Below, piece after piece: positions 20,238 to 30,182 of a stretch of 63,073 nucleotides of DNA. The stretch comes from Alteribacillus sp. YIM 98480 (GTDB lineage Bacteria > Bacillota > Bacilli > Bacillales > Marinococcaceae): the NCBI RefSeq assembly GCF_009765375.1, contig NZ_VTOK01000010.1, positions 127,346-190,418 on the forward strand, written 5' to 3'. The notes under the pieces were generated by a model. That model did no database searches and was not told the DNA's origin. It saw nothing but the letters and a program-made list of their open reading frames with translations. Made by a program: the position numbers and the translations under genes. Every line of letters begins with the position of its first letter. The first letter of the stretch is position 1.

Positions 20238-21102
20238 CCTTTGGACAAACAAGGGGCTTCCTGAAACAATTTCGGCTGTGTCCCCTCCCCCCTGTCAGAT
20301 TCGTCCCTACCTGGGTCTTCTTTAAGGATAGTTCCTCGCAGTAAAAGCCTGTATTCCCAAAATTCAAAGGTCTATGTGTCGGTATATCCCTTTCGAGTGC
20401 AGGAGAGTGACACGTTTTCCATTGGTTTCCCACCAGCGCGCGGCTGACTTCGATGCCTTTCTTTTTAATTCGTTCCGTGATTAAAAACACCGTTTGCTTC
20501 CGCATAAAATAAATAGTCGACACATTTCTCTTTCGACAGGCAAGCTCTTCCTCAGGTTCCATTACCACGTTTTCATCCTCCTGAGCTTTCGCTGTCCCTA
20601 TCTCGTCTGATAACTGATTTCCACAGCTGTACATTCCTTTCATATCCGTGCTGCTACTCTATACTTAGCTTCCCCCGCCGTTTCTGTCACTTTTACTTCG
20701 ACCAAAGGAAATCTGTCAATGATACTTTCGGATGCCCAGCCACTCATCCAGAGGATAATGATTGCCCTGGATCTCGATATTAATTTCTTATAACATCCTC
20801 TCATGCCTGTCCTTAAATAAGAGGTTAATGTTTATATTTATCGACTTTTGTGCTCCCAGCTTATTAAATAAGTGAAGTGTTCCAAAGTTATTAATTCTTC
20901 CCTTTTTATTTTCCCTTAGCAGGTAAAGTAATTCGATCCTTCATCCGCTCTGAATATTTCTATTAATCCAGTCTAGAAACGCGAAAATTTTTTTGTTTAA
21001 AGCGAGGAAAATAAAGAGTATTTAGATTATAAAAACTTTTCAGTTTGTAAAATGTAATACATAACTATTTCAACACTTACTTTAAAATCATACCTACTTA
21101 AC
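20238..21102. other. Gene-poor region with a weak minus-strand frame
   Basis: A 140-codon minus-strand frame (20221-20643) overlaps the repeat, has no family I recognise and reads ERIKKKGIEVSRALVGNQW in part. A second frame upstream reads DRFPLVEVKVTETAGEAKYR before a stop. These look like decayed coding sequence rather than a live gene. The last 300 bases are AT-rich and featureless. Confidence 0.3.
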
Positions 21103-21762
21103 TTAAATCTCATTAAATAAGTCTCTTATACTATTAATATAATAATACTTTCCTTTTTTAAAAATTACTTTGTTGCTGAGTAATAGCTGAATATGATTAG
21201 TGACAGTGACTCTGCTAGTTCCAATTAAATTCGCTAGTTCTTGGTGAGTGAAGGATATTTTTATTTTTATGCTTTCATCTTTCTGTTTTTCACCATAAGT
21301 TAAACCTAAGTTTGCAAATGTTTTGCAAACTCTATGAAACGATGAATCATAGGAAAGATGCAAAGACTGCTCTGAAAGGAGGTGAATTTTCATGCTCATC
21401 ATTTCGAACAGCTGTTGAGAATAAGCTGTGTTCTCTTTAATGACCTCTTTAAAAAAAGAGGGACTGCATTTTATTAAAGTAGTGGTACAAGCGGTAATTG
21501 CATTTGTTGCGTATGGCTCGTTTAAGAAAATGCTGCCTTCACCTAAGACACCATTTTTTCCAATAATAGCAATAGCCTTCTCTTCACCCGTTTCGGAAAC
21601 TAAAAATAATCGAATCCTCCCTTTTTTTACAATGAAAACAGATTCAACAGGATCATTATAATGATATAAGATTTGGTCTTTCTTTATCTCCATTAAAGTA
21701 CCATTATTTTCAATAATCGACCAATCAAATGAAAGGTCGTCCAACCAAGGTGTATATAGCAA
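21103..21762 (-). CDS. Crp/Fnr-family transcription regulator
   Basis: A 219-residue regulator. An N-terminal cyclic-nucleotide-type beta-roll is visible (VFIVKKGRIRLFL, then GEEKAIAIIGKNGVLGEGSIF). The C-terminal winged helix has FTHQELANLIGTSRVTVTNHI. No Cys cluster for an iron-sulfur centre is present. The TTG at 21762 is chosen as start because GGAGGG precedes it; the longer frame has no ribosome site. It is divergent from the aminotransferase gene with only 57 bp between them, so it probably controls that gene and itself. Effector unknown. Confidence 0.85.
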   Translation of the reverse strand: MLYTPWLDDLSFDWSIIENNGTLMEIKKDQILYHYNDPVESVFIVKKGRIRLFLVSETGEEKAIAIIGKNGVLGEGSIFLNEPYATNAITACTTTLIKCSPSFFKEVIKENTAYSQQLFEMMSMKIHLLSEQSLHLSYDSSFHRVCKTFANLGLTYGEKQKDESIKIKISFTHQELANLIGTSRVTVTNHIQLLLSNKVIFKKGKYYYINSIRDLFNEI

Positions 21763-21819
21763 AAAAATCCCTCCGATATCAATAAAGTCAATAAGTATTT
21801 CTGAAAAGGAAGTGTAAAA

Positions 21820-22956
21820 ATGGAATTTCAATTTTCTAAATACAGAAACCTTTTTCCAAGTTTAAATCATTATACTCAATTATCATCTTGTTCTCAAAGT
21901 GCTATAAGCACACCAGTTAAAAAAGCCGTACAGGAATATATGAATTCATGGGAACAGTTTGGAATGGATTGGATGGGATGGGTGGAAGCTGCTGAAACAG
22001 CACGTAAATATTTTGCAGAATTAATCAATGCCGAAGTGGAGGAAGTTGCCATCGTCTCTTCTGTTTCACATGCCGCTTCAGCTATTGCAACGGCATTAGA
22101 GTTTTCAGATAACCGAAACGAGATTGTCACCACAGATATGGATTTCCCTACAATTGGTCATGTATGGCAATCCCAACAATCAAGAGGTGCTAGTACAAAA
22201 TTCATTTCTTCAGTAAATGATTATATCCCTATTGAATTTTATGACAAAACACTTAGTTCTCAAACGTTACTTACATCTATTGCTCAGATTGCTTATTATA
22301 ACGGTTTTGAGCAGGATGTGAAGAAGATTACCGAATTGGCTCACAGCAAAGGCTCATATATATTTGTAGATGCTTATCAATCCGCCGGCAACGTCTCCAT
22401 TGATGTTAAAGAATCAAATGTCGATTTTTTAACATCAGGGCTTCAAAAATATCTTCTAGGAATACCTGGAGTAGCTTTTCTTTATATAAAAAAAGAAATT
22501 GCCGAAAAATTAAATCCGAAAATTACTGGCTGGTTCGGACAGGACAACCCTTTTCTTTTTGACATTAAAGATTTGACATATAAGAAAGGTGCCCAGAGAT
22601 TTGATTCTGGAACAGCACCAATGATTAATTGTTTTGCTGCTAAAGAGGCTCTTAACCTTATCCTGGAAGTAGGAATGAATAAAATCGAAAGTTATTTAAA
22701 AGAACTTTCAGCTTTTACTATTTCCTATGCTCAGAAAAATTCCTTAGAAATTAAAAGTCCAACTGATACTGCGCTAAAAGGGTCTAATACAGCCATTTAT
22801 GTTGAGAATGCTAATGAAATAGAAGCATCCATGAGAAGAAAAGGAATAATTGTTTCTGCCCGTAGAGATGTTATTCGAATAGCTCCGCACTTTTATAATA
22901 GCAAAGAAGACATTACTAGAGCCATAGATCTATTAGTTGAAACTATACAAGAATAA
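21820..22956 (+). CDS. Class V aminotransferase (cysteine-desulfurase-like fold)
   Basis: A 378-residue PLP enzyme of aminotransferase class V. The cofactor pocket is seen as VSSVSHAASAIATAL, the VDAYQSAGNVSIDV aspartate strand, and SGLQKYLLGIPGVAF with the Schiff-base Lys. The C-terminal domain ends IRIAPHFYNSKEDI. It lacks an obvious active-site Cys loop of a true cysteine desulfurase, so a transaminase, lyase or kynureninase-like activity is more likely. AGGAAGTG precedes ATG 21820. It lies before the YfcC carrier and amidohydrolase and may belong with them. Confidence 0.8.
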   Translation: MEFQFSKYRNLFPSLNHYTQLSSCSQSAISTPVKKAVQEYMNSWEQFGMDWMGWVEAAETARKYFAELINAEVEEVAIVSSVSHAASAIATALEFSDNRNEIVTTDMDFPTIGHVWQSQQSRGASTKFISSVNDYIPIEFYDKTLSSQTLLTSIAQIAYYNGFEQDVKKITELAHSKGSYIFVDAYQSAGNVSIDVKESNVDFLTSGLQKYLLGIPGVAFLYIKKEIAEKLNPKITGWFGQDNPFLFDIKDLTYKKGAQRFDSGTAPMINCFAAKEALNLILEVGMNKIESYLKELSAFTISYAQKNSLEIKSPTDTALKGSNTAIYVENANEIEASMRRKGIIVSARRDVIRIAPHFYNSKEDITRAIDLLVETIQE

Positions 22957-23100
22957 ATATAGACAGATGGAAAAATAAAATTCTTACTGCCGAAAATGAA
23001 TTACCTATAAACTTTAGCTGCAATGAGAAGCTTTATTAAACAATGAACATAATTTACATTTCCCGTAATACTAATTTGTATTTAAAGGAGGATCACCTTT

Positions 23101-24540
23101 ATGCAGAGTGAAACAAATAAACCTTTAAATCAAAAGGAGACGAAAATAAATAAAAAGAGGTTAAAAGTTCCCAATATAATAATTGTTTTATTGATTATGA
23201 TGGCACTAGCCATGATTGCAACCTGGATCCTTCCCTCCGGAGAATTTCAAAGGGAGACAGGGCCTGATGGCCGAGAAGTCGTTGTGCCTGATTCTTTTAC
23301 ATTCACAGAAAATAGTCCAGTAAATTTATTTGAAATGTTTACTGCTATCCCAAAAGGATTAGAAGAAGCAGGAATGGTTGCTTTTACCGTTTTAATAATG
23401 GGCGGCGCTTGGCAAGTTATTAATTCCACTGGCGCCATTGCTGTTTTGATTCATAAATTATCAATACGCCTTGAGGGACGGGAAACACTCGCAATTCCAA
23501 TATTTATGATATTGTTTTCAATCATCGCTGCGTTTATTGGTGCTGCGGAGTTAGCTTTAATCTATATACCAATAATTATGCCATTAATGATTGCTTTACG
23601 ATTTGACATTCTTACTACAACAGCAGTTGCTTTAGTTGGAGTATATGGGGCATTTCAAGCATCTTTAACCAACCCTTTTACTGTAGGCCTTGCCCAAAAT
23701 ATAGCTGGACTTCCTTTATACTCTGGTATTGGTTATAGATTCATTGTGTTGATTACATTTGTAAGTGTCGGAATCGCCTATGTTGTACGCTATGCAAAAA
23801 AAGTTAAAAAAGACCCGAATAAAGGTTTAGTAAATGAAGAAACAGAATCTTTTCTTCAAAACGTATATACGCCACAGAAGCATATAGAACAAAAAGGCGG
23901 AAATCGCTTGATTCCTTATGTATTAATTACTGGTTTTCTTGCAATAATTTACGGTGTTCTGGCACTCGAATGGTATATGTATGAAATAGGTGCAATTTTC
24001 TTTATTTTAGCTTTAATCATTGGAAAGCTGGGAAAACTGACACTTGATGATTTTGCTGATCATTTTATTGAAGGTTCAAAAACAGTATTACTTGCTGCCT
24101 TTGCTATCGGTATGGCTAGAAGTATTCTAGTTATTATTGAAGACGGACAAATCATTGATACGACTATAATGGGTTTATTTGTACTAGTCAATGGCTTACC
24201 TGAAGCATTTACAGCAACTGGAATCTTTATAGTTCAAGGTTTATTTAATTTCTTTGTTTCCTCAGGAAGTGGTCAAACGCTTATCACAATGCCGATTCTT
24301 TCTCCTTTAGCAGACCTTGTAGGAATTACAAAACAAACGACAGTGTTAGCCACTCAGTTAGGGGATGGCATTTCTAACCTTCTCTTCCCAACGCAAGGGG
24401 TGCTTATGGCAAGTTTAGCTTATTCAAAAGTTCCTTATGAAAAATGGCTTCGTTTCATTTTTCCATTAATTATCATTTGGACAGTGCTTGGTATTGCCTT
24501 TTTAGTGATCGCTCAATTGATAAATTGGGGCCCTTTTTAA
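23101..24540 (+). CDS. YfcC-family membrane carrier
   Basis: A 479-residue polytopic carrier of the YfcC/DcuC-like group with about twelve hydrophobic segments. Family features include IATWILPSGEFQRE after helix 1, FEMFTAIPKGLEEAG, VYGAFQASLTNPFTVGLAQ, FAIGMARSILVIIEDGQIID and SSGSGQTLITMPILSP. Related proteins carry C4-dicarboxylates, basic amino acids or short peptides; the substrate is unknown. AAAGGAGG precedes the start. It is cotranscribed with the amidohydrolase 73 bp downstream. A paralogue lies at 27837-29291. Confidence 0.82.
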   Translation: MQSETNKPLNQKETKINKKRLKVPNIIIVLLIMMALAMIATWILPSGEFQRETGPDGREVVVPDSFTFTENSPVNLFEMFTAIPKGLEEAGMVAFTVLIMGGAWQVINSTGAIAVLIHKLSIRLEGRETLAIPIFMILFSIIAAFIGAAELALIYIPIIMPLMIALRFDILTTTAVALVGVYGAFQASLTNPFTVGLAQNIAGLPLYSGIGYRFIVLITFVSVGIAYVVRYAKKVKKDPNKGLVNEETESFLQNVYTPQKHIEQKGGNRLIPYVLITGFLAIIYGVLALEWYMYEIGAIFFILALIIGKLGKLTLDDFADHFIEGSKTVLLAAFAIGMARSILVIIEDGQIIDTTIMGLFVLVNGLPEAFTATGIFIVQGLFNFFVSSGSGQTLITMPILSPLADLVGITKQTTVLATQLGDGISNLLFPTQGVLMASLAYSKVPYEKWLRFIFPLIIIWTVLGIAFLVIAQLINWGPF

Positions 24541-24613
24541 AATGACTTTTACTAATAATAAAAAATATTAGAATATTGAATCTTTATAACCATTAGAAAT
24601 GAGGAGATTTTTC

Positions 24614-25846
24614 ATGAAGAAAACCGTTTTAAAAAATGCAGTATTAATTGATGGAGAACATAACAATCCTATCGAAGATGCCCTTGTTGTCTTAGAAAAT
24701 AAAACCGTCACTTATGCAGGAAAACGTACCGATGACATTTTAGAAAAACATCAACAACATGCAGCTATCTATGATTTAAACGGAAAAACTATAATGCCAG
24801 GTTTGATTGACGTGCACGTTCATTTAAGCTACAACGGTGACCCTGATATGATTTATTCCATCATTATGGAAGATGCTCAAATGACTTTAATTAAAGCGAT
24901 AAGTCGAGCAAAAAAAGCATTAGAAGCTGGTTACACTACACTGAGAACGATGGGGGAAAAGGCGCATGTTGATATTACAATCAAAAAAGCTATCGAGCAA
25001 AACGAAATAGCAGGCCCCCGCATTATTGCCAGTGGGAATGCCTTATCAATAACCGGAGGTCATGGTGACAAAATTCCTTCTGGAATAAAAGCCCAAGGAA
25101 TAGCAAAAATCGTGGATGGAGAAGATCAAGTACGAAAAGGGGCTAGAGAGCAATTAAAGCTAGGTGCCGATAATATTAAATTAATGGCGACTGGCGGAGG
25201 ATCTTCCATAGGTCCTGCCACCGCTTTAGAATTTACGCTAGATGAGATGCTCGGAGCTGTCGAGGCAGCAGAGGAATTTGGCAAAACTACTGGCGCTCAC
25301 GCAATAGGAGCACGTGGAATTATAATGGCCCTCAAAGCTGGAGTAAGAACGATAGAACATGGAACTTTCCTGGATGAAGAAGGTATTGAATTGCTTCTAG
25401 AAAAAGAGGCATATTTAGTGCCCACATTGTCAGCCTTTAAAACACTTACTTATGGCAGAGAAGGTGGTGTGCCTGATCATCATCTTAAAAAAGTAGAATA
25501 CTACAGCGAGAAACACTACGAAAATCTCAAAAAGGCATTGAAAGCCGGTGTTACTGTAGTTACCGGCACTGATGCAGGAACGCCGTTTAACTACCACGGA
25601 GACAATGCTTATGAACTATCATGCCTTTTAGACTGTGGCATGGATCCAATGGACGCAATTAAAAGTTCTACTAAATATGCGGCAGAAGCATTAAGGCTTG
25701 ATAATTTAGGAACGATTCAAGAAGGAAATATAGCAGATATAATCGTTGTGGATGGAAACCCTCTTAAAGATTTGAACGTTTTGCAAACAAATGAAAATAT
25801 TAAAATGGTCATAAAAGAAGGTGAGCTAGTTATTGAGAGAGAATAA
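24614..25846 (+). CDS. Amidohydrolase (imidazolonepropionase/Xaa-Pro dipeptidase-like)
   Basis: A 410-residue amidohydrolase. The metal ligands are visible as IDVHVHL, the Lys for carboxylation in NIKLMATGG, HAIGARG, IEHGTFLDEEG and GTDAGTPF. This set is typical of the group that hydrolyses N-acyl or prolyl dipeptide-like substrates. ATG 24614 has GAGGAG upstream; a five-codon longer frame from 24599 does not. Together with the YfcC carrier it forms an uptake-hydrolysis pair. A strong terminator follows at 25902. Confidence 0.85.
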   Translation: MKKTVLKNAVLIDGEHNNPIEDALVVLENKTVTYAGKRTDDILEKHQQHAAIYDLNGKTIMPGLIDVHVHLSYNGDPDMIYSIIMEDAQMTLIKAISRAKKALEAGYTTLRTMGEKAHVDITIKKAIEQNEIAGPRIIASGNALSITGGHGDKIPSGIKAQGIAKIVDGEDQVRKGAREQLKLGADNIKLMATGGGSSIGPATALEFTLDEMLGAVEAAEEFGKTTGAHAIGARGIIMALKAGVRTIEHGTFLDEEGIELLLEKEAYLVPTLSAFKTLTYGREGGVPDHHLKKVEYYSEKHYENLKKALKAGVTVVTGTDAGTPFNYHGDNAYELSCLLDCGMDPMDAIKSSTKYAAEALRLDNLGTIQEGNIADIIVVDGNPLKDLNVLQTNENIKMVIKEGELVIERE

Positions 25847-25901
25847 GCTTTTTAGGATAACACTTTCTATTAGACTGTAAAATAATTTCGAATCAAATGT
25901 T

Positions 25902-25931
25902 GTAGCAGGATCTCAGTGCCTGCTACTTTTT
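25902..25931 (+). terminator. Rho-independent terminator
   Basis: GTAGCAGG (25902-25909) pairs with CCTGCTAC (25919-25926), followed by TTTTT. It terminates the YfcC-amidohydrolase unit. Confidence 0.85.
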
Positions 25932-26310
25932 ACTTCACTGTCATTTCATTTGGTGATGCAGTAACAGGCAATCATACATTTTAATGACTTTCATCTGATT
26001 GGCAATAATACCTTCGATTTAGCCATTGTTATCTTATAAAAGAATCTGATCTAATTTACCAGCCATTCAATGTCCACGACACTTGGTGGAAGTTCTTCTG
26101 CATGCGCTCTCTAACAGGTTTTAATAACCTAGTAAAGATAACGGCACAATTGAACCTGTCTCAATAACATAGGATTCCTCGATGCTTTCTGCACAGCAGA
26201 TTCACAGATGGTCGTCTTCCGTGGCATCGACTTTGAGTGGATCGATCAGAGCAATTTCTCTGCTTCCTGATTGAAAGAAAGACAAAGCAACGAATCGTTG
26301 TAGTAGTAGA
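25932..26310. other. Intergenic region with decayed coding-like sequence
   Basis: Read on the minus strand, about 26250-26060 gives interrupted protein-like sequence such as IALIDPLKVDATEDDHL and ESYVIETGSIVPLSLLGY, with stops between. This suggests a dead gene that I cannot identify. Confidence 0.25.
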
Positions 26311-26346
26311 ATGACATTTAAAACGCCAAATATTTGTACTTTCTTA
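26311..26346. repeat. Dispersed repeat, decayed end (copy E)
   Basis: ATGACATTTAAAACGCCAA followed by ATATTTGTACTTTCTTA matches the right end of the repeat family at 158, 7282, 19898 and 20237 with a few changes. No left part is recognisable. Confidence 0.6.
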
Positions 26347-26352
26347 CCTTTC

Positions 26353-26416
26353 AAAAAAAGACTCCTTTTGTCGGATAGAAGCGTAAAACACTCTATCCAT
26401 CAAAAAGGAATCCTTT
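26353..26416 (-). terminator. Long-stem terminator of the dipeptidase operon
   Basis: On the minus strand GATTCCTTTTTGATGGATAGA pairs with TCTATCCGACAAAAGGAGTC (quoted in parts: GGATAGA/TCTATCC and CCTTTT/AAAAGG) and is followed by seven T residues. It lies after the M20 gene. Confidence 0.8.
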
Positions 26417-26470
26417 CTTTTTGCCTCTTCTCACGATGGGGAACCTTCACTCGGAAAGAGACCTAATCTT

Positions 26471-27820
26471 TTAAATACTTTTAAGCTTGTGGATTACATG
26501 GCTGATGCATTTCATCCCATTGAAATAATTTTTTAAGTTCAGGTTTTCGTTCGGTGAGTGGTTTGCTTGATCGAAATTAGCATATGGGACAATCACGGAA
26601 GGAACTTTCAGGATATCTGTCCAAACATAAACAGGTAGACTCCCACCCAGGCTTGGCTGTAAGACAGGTTCAGTATGATAAGCTTCTGCCACCGCTTCGT
26701 TTATTAATTGTACAACTTCTAAGCCTGCAGCGGTCCTCGAAGGTTTCATCTCTCCCAAATGCTTGACTTTCACTTCAGGAGCATACTTTCTAACATGATC
26801 ACAAACTTTTTGATAAATATCCTCTGGGTCTTGATCAGCCACTAAGCGCATGTCTATTTTAACCTTTGCCTGACCAGGTATGACACCTTTCAGACCTTCT
26901 CCGCTAAACCCGCTGTTAAAGCCGGCAATGTTAAAGGTAGGAGTCATTGTTAGTAGACGGTAATAATCTTCTCCAGACATATTTAGTTTACTGTATCCTA
27001 CTTTTTTTGCTGTGCTTTCTAAATCAAATGGGAGTTCTTTCAATAACCTTTCTTCTTCCAAAGAAGGCTTTTTTATATTATCATAAAACCCTTCAATCAA
27101 TATGTTTCCATTTCTATCGCACATCGTCTGCAGCAATTCTACCAGGGGCCAGACAGGATTAGGCAAAATATTGCCCATATTCCCAGAATGGTTGTCCCAT
27201 TGTGCTCCTTCTGCTGTTAGTTCTACACCTAAAACACCTCTGACCCCCAGAAGTACAAAGGGTGCTCCGCTTTCATGCATAGAACCGTCAGCAGTATATA
27301 CCATATCAGCTTTTATAAGGTCCTGATGGGAAGCAACGAAAGAAGCTAGGTTTGTACTCCCATTTTCTTCTTCTCCTTCAAAGACAAATTTTATATTAAT
27401 AGGGAGAGAGCCAAATACCTCAAGATAAGACTTAATCCCAAGAATCTGGGCCATTAACTGTCCCTTATTATCTCCAGCCCCTCGAGAATATATTTTTTCA
27501 TCCCGTATAGTCGGTTCGAAAGGAGGAGACAACCATTCTTCCACTGGTCCAGAAGGTTGGACATCATAATGCCCATAAATTAATAACGTGAAATTTTCTT
27601 GCTTATTTATGATTTCTCCATATACAACCGGGTTCCCTTCTGTTTCAATGAAACGGGTACTCGCCCCAATCTCTTCCATTTTTTTTATGATAAAATGGGC
27701 GGTTTCTCTTATTTCAGTGTCATTGGAATGGATACTTTTTTTTCTCAATAGTACAAATAAATCTTCGATATAATCATCTGCTCTTTCTTTGATTAATTGT
27801 TCTACATTTTGTAAATTCAT
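26471..27820 (-). CDS. M20-family dipeptidase
   Basis: A 449-residue zinc peptidase of the M20/M25/M40 type (nonspecific dipeptidase or Dug1-like). The metal site is seen in LLIYGHYDVQP, with the Asp of GAGDNKGQ, the catalytic Glu pair in FEGEEENGS, and D in YTADGS; the dimerisation domain has PGQAKVKIDMRLVADQDPE. ATG 27820 follows GGAGGG; a ten-codon longer frame does not. It is 16 bp after a YfcC carrier gene, so the operon probably imports and splits dipeptides or acyl amino acids in the cytoplasm. Confidence 0.87.
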   Translation of the reverse strand: MNLQNVEQLIKERADDYIEDLFVLLRKKSIHSNDTEIRETAHFIIKKMEEIGASTRFIETEGNPVVYGEIINKQENFTLLIYGHYDVQPSGPVEEWLSPPFEPTIRDEKIYSRGAGDNKGQLMAQILGIKSYLEVFGSLPINIKFVFEGEEENGSTNLASFVASHQDLIKADMVYTADGSMHESGAPFVLLGVRGVLGVELTAEGAQWDNHSGNMGNILPNPVWPLVELLQTMCDRNGNILIEGFYDNIKKPSLEEERLLKELPFDLESTAKKVGYSKLNMSGEDYYRLLTMTPTFNIAGFNSGFSGEGLKGVIPGQAKVKIDMRLVADQDPEDIYQKVCDHVRKYAPEVKVKHLGEMKPSRTAAGLEVVQLINEAVAEAYHTEPVLQPSLGGSLPVYVWTDILKVPSVIVPYANFDQANHSPNENLNLKNYFNGMKCISHVIHKLKSI

Positions 27821-27836
27821 TATTCCCTCCAAAAAC

Positions 27837-29291
27837 TTAGTATGGTCCATAATTTATCAATTGAGCCGTTGCGACAAATAGTGCCCCAATCACAAGCCAA
27901 ATCAATAATAGTGGAAAGACAAACTTCAACCAATGACCATATGATACTTTTCCTATTGCCAGACATGCCATTAATGTCCCGGATAATGGCGTAATAATGT
28001 TAGTTACAGCATCTCCTAACTTGAAAGTGATAAATGCTGATTGTCTGGTCACTTCCATCATATCGGCAATAGGCACCATTATGGGCATAACGATAGCAGC
28101 CTGTCCCGACGCAGAGGTAATTAATCCATTGAATATAAAATTAAATATATACAGAAGCTGCATTCCTACTAGAGGCGAGGTGCTCTCTAACCCTGAGGAA
28201 ACACCATAGACAATCGTATCAATGATTTGTCCATCTTCTAATAGAATAATAACCGAACGGGCCATTCCAACTACCATAGCCCCGTAAAGGACTGCGCTTG
28301 CTCCACTCATGAATCGCTGAATGAAATCATTCGGTGTAATCCGGGCAACAATTGCAATACAAATACTAAGCATGAGAAACACTGCTGTAAGTTCATTAAG
28401 CGCCCATTGATATGTGAAAGCACCATACAAATAAATACCAATGGATAAGAAAAATAGCATAATGGTTATTTTGTGTTTCCTTGAAAAGGTAAGATCTTTG
28501 TTCCTGGTGTCTTCTTCTTTTGATTGATTGGTAAATGAATCCACGCCCATTATACTGTTAGATGGATTCTTTCGTACTTTTTCAGCATAACGACAAATAT
28601 ATAGAATAGTAACAATCACGAATACAACAAATATTGCTACTCGAAAAAGCAATCCAGAAAATAGTGGAAGTTCAGCAATAGTCTGACCTATTACAGTGAC
28701 AGAAGGGTCAAATATACCCGCGCTGAACCCTGAATATGCCCCTAAGAAAACCATAGCAACTCCTATAAGAGGATCTAATCCTAAAGAACGGGCCAATAGA
28801 AGTCCAATCGGAACGAAAGCAATGGCAAGGTTAGGTGCAATCCCTATTGTTGAGAGTAATGCAAACGTACCGCAGAAAGAGAAAATTAATAAGTATTGGT
28901 TTCCTTTCGTTCTTTGGATAAGATTATGGATTCCTGAGTTAATTGCACCCGTTGATTCAATTACCTTTACTACTCCTCCCATAACAAGGATTAAAAATAT
29001 AATTCCGGCTGAACCAATAAATCCTTGCTGAATAGCCACAAAAATATCCATAAATGAAATCGGATCAGCAGCCAAATATTGAAAACTGTCGGGAACAATC
29101 TGTGTAATACCGTTACTTTCCTCCCTCTCAAAAGCCCCGGAGGGAAGGACATAAGAGGCAGCAAAAGCTAGAAGCAAAAAAATAAACAAGATGACAAAAA
29201 CATCAGGCATGACCCATCTTTTATTTTTTCTCGGCTCTTGAACTGGAGGTTCCTGAATTGCTTTCTCTTTAGATAAACTGGCCTTGTCCAC
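27837..29291 (-). CDS. YfcC-family membrane carrier, second copy
   Basis: A 484-residue paralogue of the carrier at 23101-24540, with the same layout: FAASYVLPSGAFERE, the GSAGIIFLILVMGGVVKVI helix, SAGIFDPSVTVIGQTIAELP, MVVGMARSVIILLEDGQIID and SASGQAAIVMPIM. The GTG start at 29291 has AAAGGA upstream. It is first in a two-gene operon with the M20 dipeptidase, pointing to a peptide or modified amino-acid substrate. Confidence 0.82.
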   Translation of the reverse strand: MDKASLSKEKAIQEPPVQEPRKNKRWVMPDVFVILFIFLLLAFAASYVLPSGAFEREESNGITQIVPDSFQYLAADPISFMDIFVAIQQGFIGSAGIIFLILVMGGVVKVIESTGAINSGIHNLIQRTKGNQYLLIFSFCGTFALLSTIGIAPNLAIAFVPIGLLLARSLGLDPLIGVAMVFLGAYSGFSAGIFDPSVTVIGQTIAELPLFSGLLFRVAIFVVFVIVTILYICRYAEKVRKNPSNSIMGVDSFTNQSKEEDTRNKDLTFSRKHKITIMLFFLSIGIYLYGAFTYQWALNELTAVFLMLSICIAIVARITPNDFIQRFMSGASAVLYGAMVVGMARSVIILLEDGQIIDTIVYGVSSGLESTSPLVGMQLLYIFNFIFNGLITSASGQAAIVMPIMVPIADMMEVTRQSAFITFKLGDAVTNIITPLSGTLMACLAIGKVSYGHWLKFVFPLLLIWLVIGALFVATAQLINYGPY

Positions 29292-29575
29292 TATAACATC
29301 ATCCTTTCTATTCTTAATCTAGTACCTATTGTGGTTCCTATTCTCCCCCTGTGCTTTTCTACCTTACCTAGTTAAAAGCTTATGGAATCATCTTTATGCC
29401 CCTTTCACAAAATAATATGATAAATCTAAATATTATTAATATTGATATTACATAATAATTCTTAAATAGTATGTAAAATATTTTACACTCTATCCTATCC
29501 AATGCATTTACTCAATCCGCATATTGGTAAAACAGAAAAAGGAATATACCACCGGTTTTTGTGGTCACGGGGCGT

Positions 29576-29882
29576 TCATGATTCAGCATAACCACCATCC
29601 ATTGTTAGATCCGTTACATGGCTATTTCCTGCATTAAATCCAATGCCAACACATCCTCCAATATTCCACTTGGTCGAACGTTCGCCGAGTTCTTCAACTA
29701 CGCCAATGACTTTTTAGCCAGAAACAAGGGAATACACTCCATTAAAAGTCAAGGAATCTCCATTACATACTCCACATGCCACTACACGAGCAACGCTTGC
29801 TTCTCCAGGCTGGGGAATTGGAATCTCTTACTAGTTTTAGTTTCATCTTTTCGACTTTGGACTGAATTTGTATAGCTTTCAT
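29576..29882 (-). pseudogene. Zinc-dependent alcohol dehydrogenase relic
   Basis: From ATG 29882 the minus strand reads MKAIQIQSKVEK, shifts frame, then gives EIPIPQPGEASVARVVACGV and CNGDSLTFNGVYS, a stop, VIGVVEELGERSTKWNIGG, GIGFNAGN, a deletion over the structural-zinc region, and TMDGGYAES before a stop. This is the N-terminal catalytic domain of a medium-chain zinc alcohol dehydrogenase with stops, a frameshift and an internal deletion. It is dead and truncated. Confidence 0.75.
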
Positions 29883-30182
29883 CATTTAATTTAGTAATGG
29901 AAACTTTTATTATCCTCTCCAACTTTTTAAACTCCGTTATACGGTACTCTTTATAGGATGAAATATTTTTCAAATATTTCTTAAATAAATTTTACAGTAT
30001 ATTTATCCTTTTAACATTTTTCAGTAAAACGAAAGTACTAGGCTTGCTATATATTTTCCATTTTCTCAAGGGATAGAGAAGAAGATTGAGCTCTCTGTTT
30101 GATTCTTACACTCACTTTATTCTCACTTAATATTACTTCTTTAGGGTAGAAAGTGATTCACAACTAGAAGGGAGAGAAAACA
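29883..30182. other. Intergenic region before the alkaline phosphatase
   Basis: About 300 AT-rich bases hold the promoter of the phosphatase gene. Hexamers resembling TTACAC/TTCTCA occur at 30100-30130, but they do not form convincing Pho-box repeats. Confidence 0.3.

Noticed and set aside
20221-20643. A 140-codon minus-strand frame
   Set aside because: It runs into a repeat, has no ribosome site or recognisable family, and coding-like sequence seems spread over several frames.
21763-21819. A classical -35/-10 promoter pair between the Crp-like gene and the aminotransferase gene
   Set aside because: The 57-bp gap shows no convincing hexamers on either strand; promoters may lie inside the gene starts.
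30100-30130. Pho-box-like hexamers before the alkaline phosphatase gene
   Set aside because: Spacing and matches are too poor to call PhoP sites.
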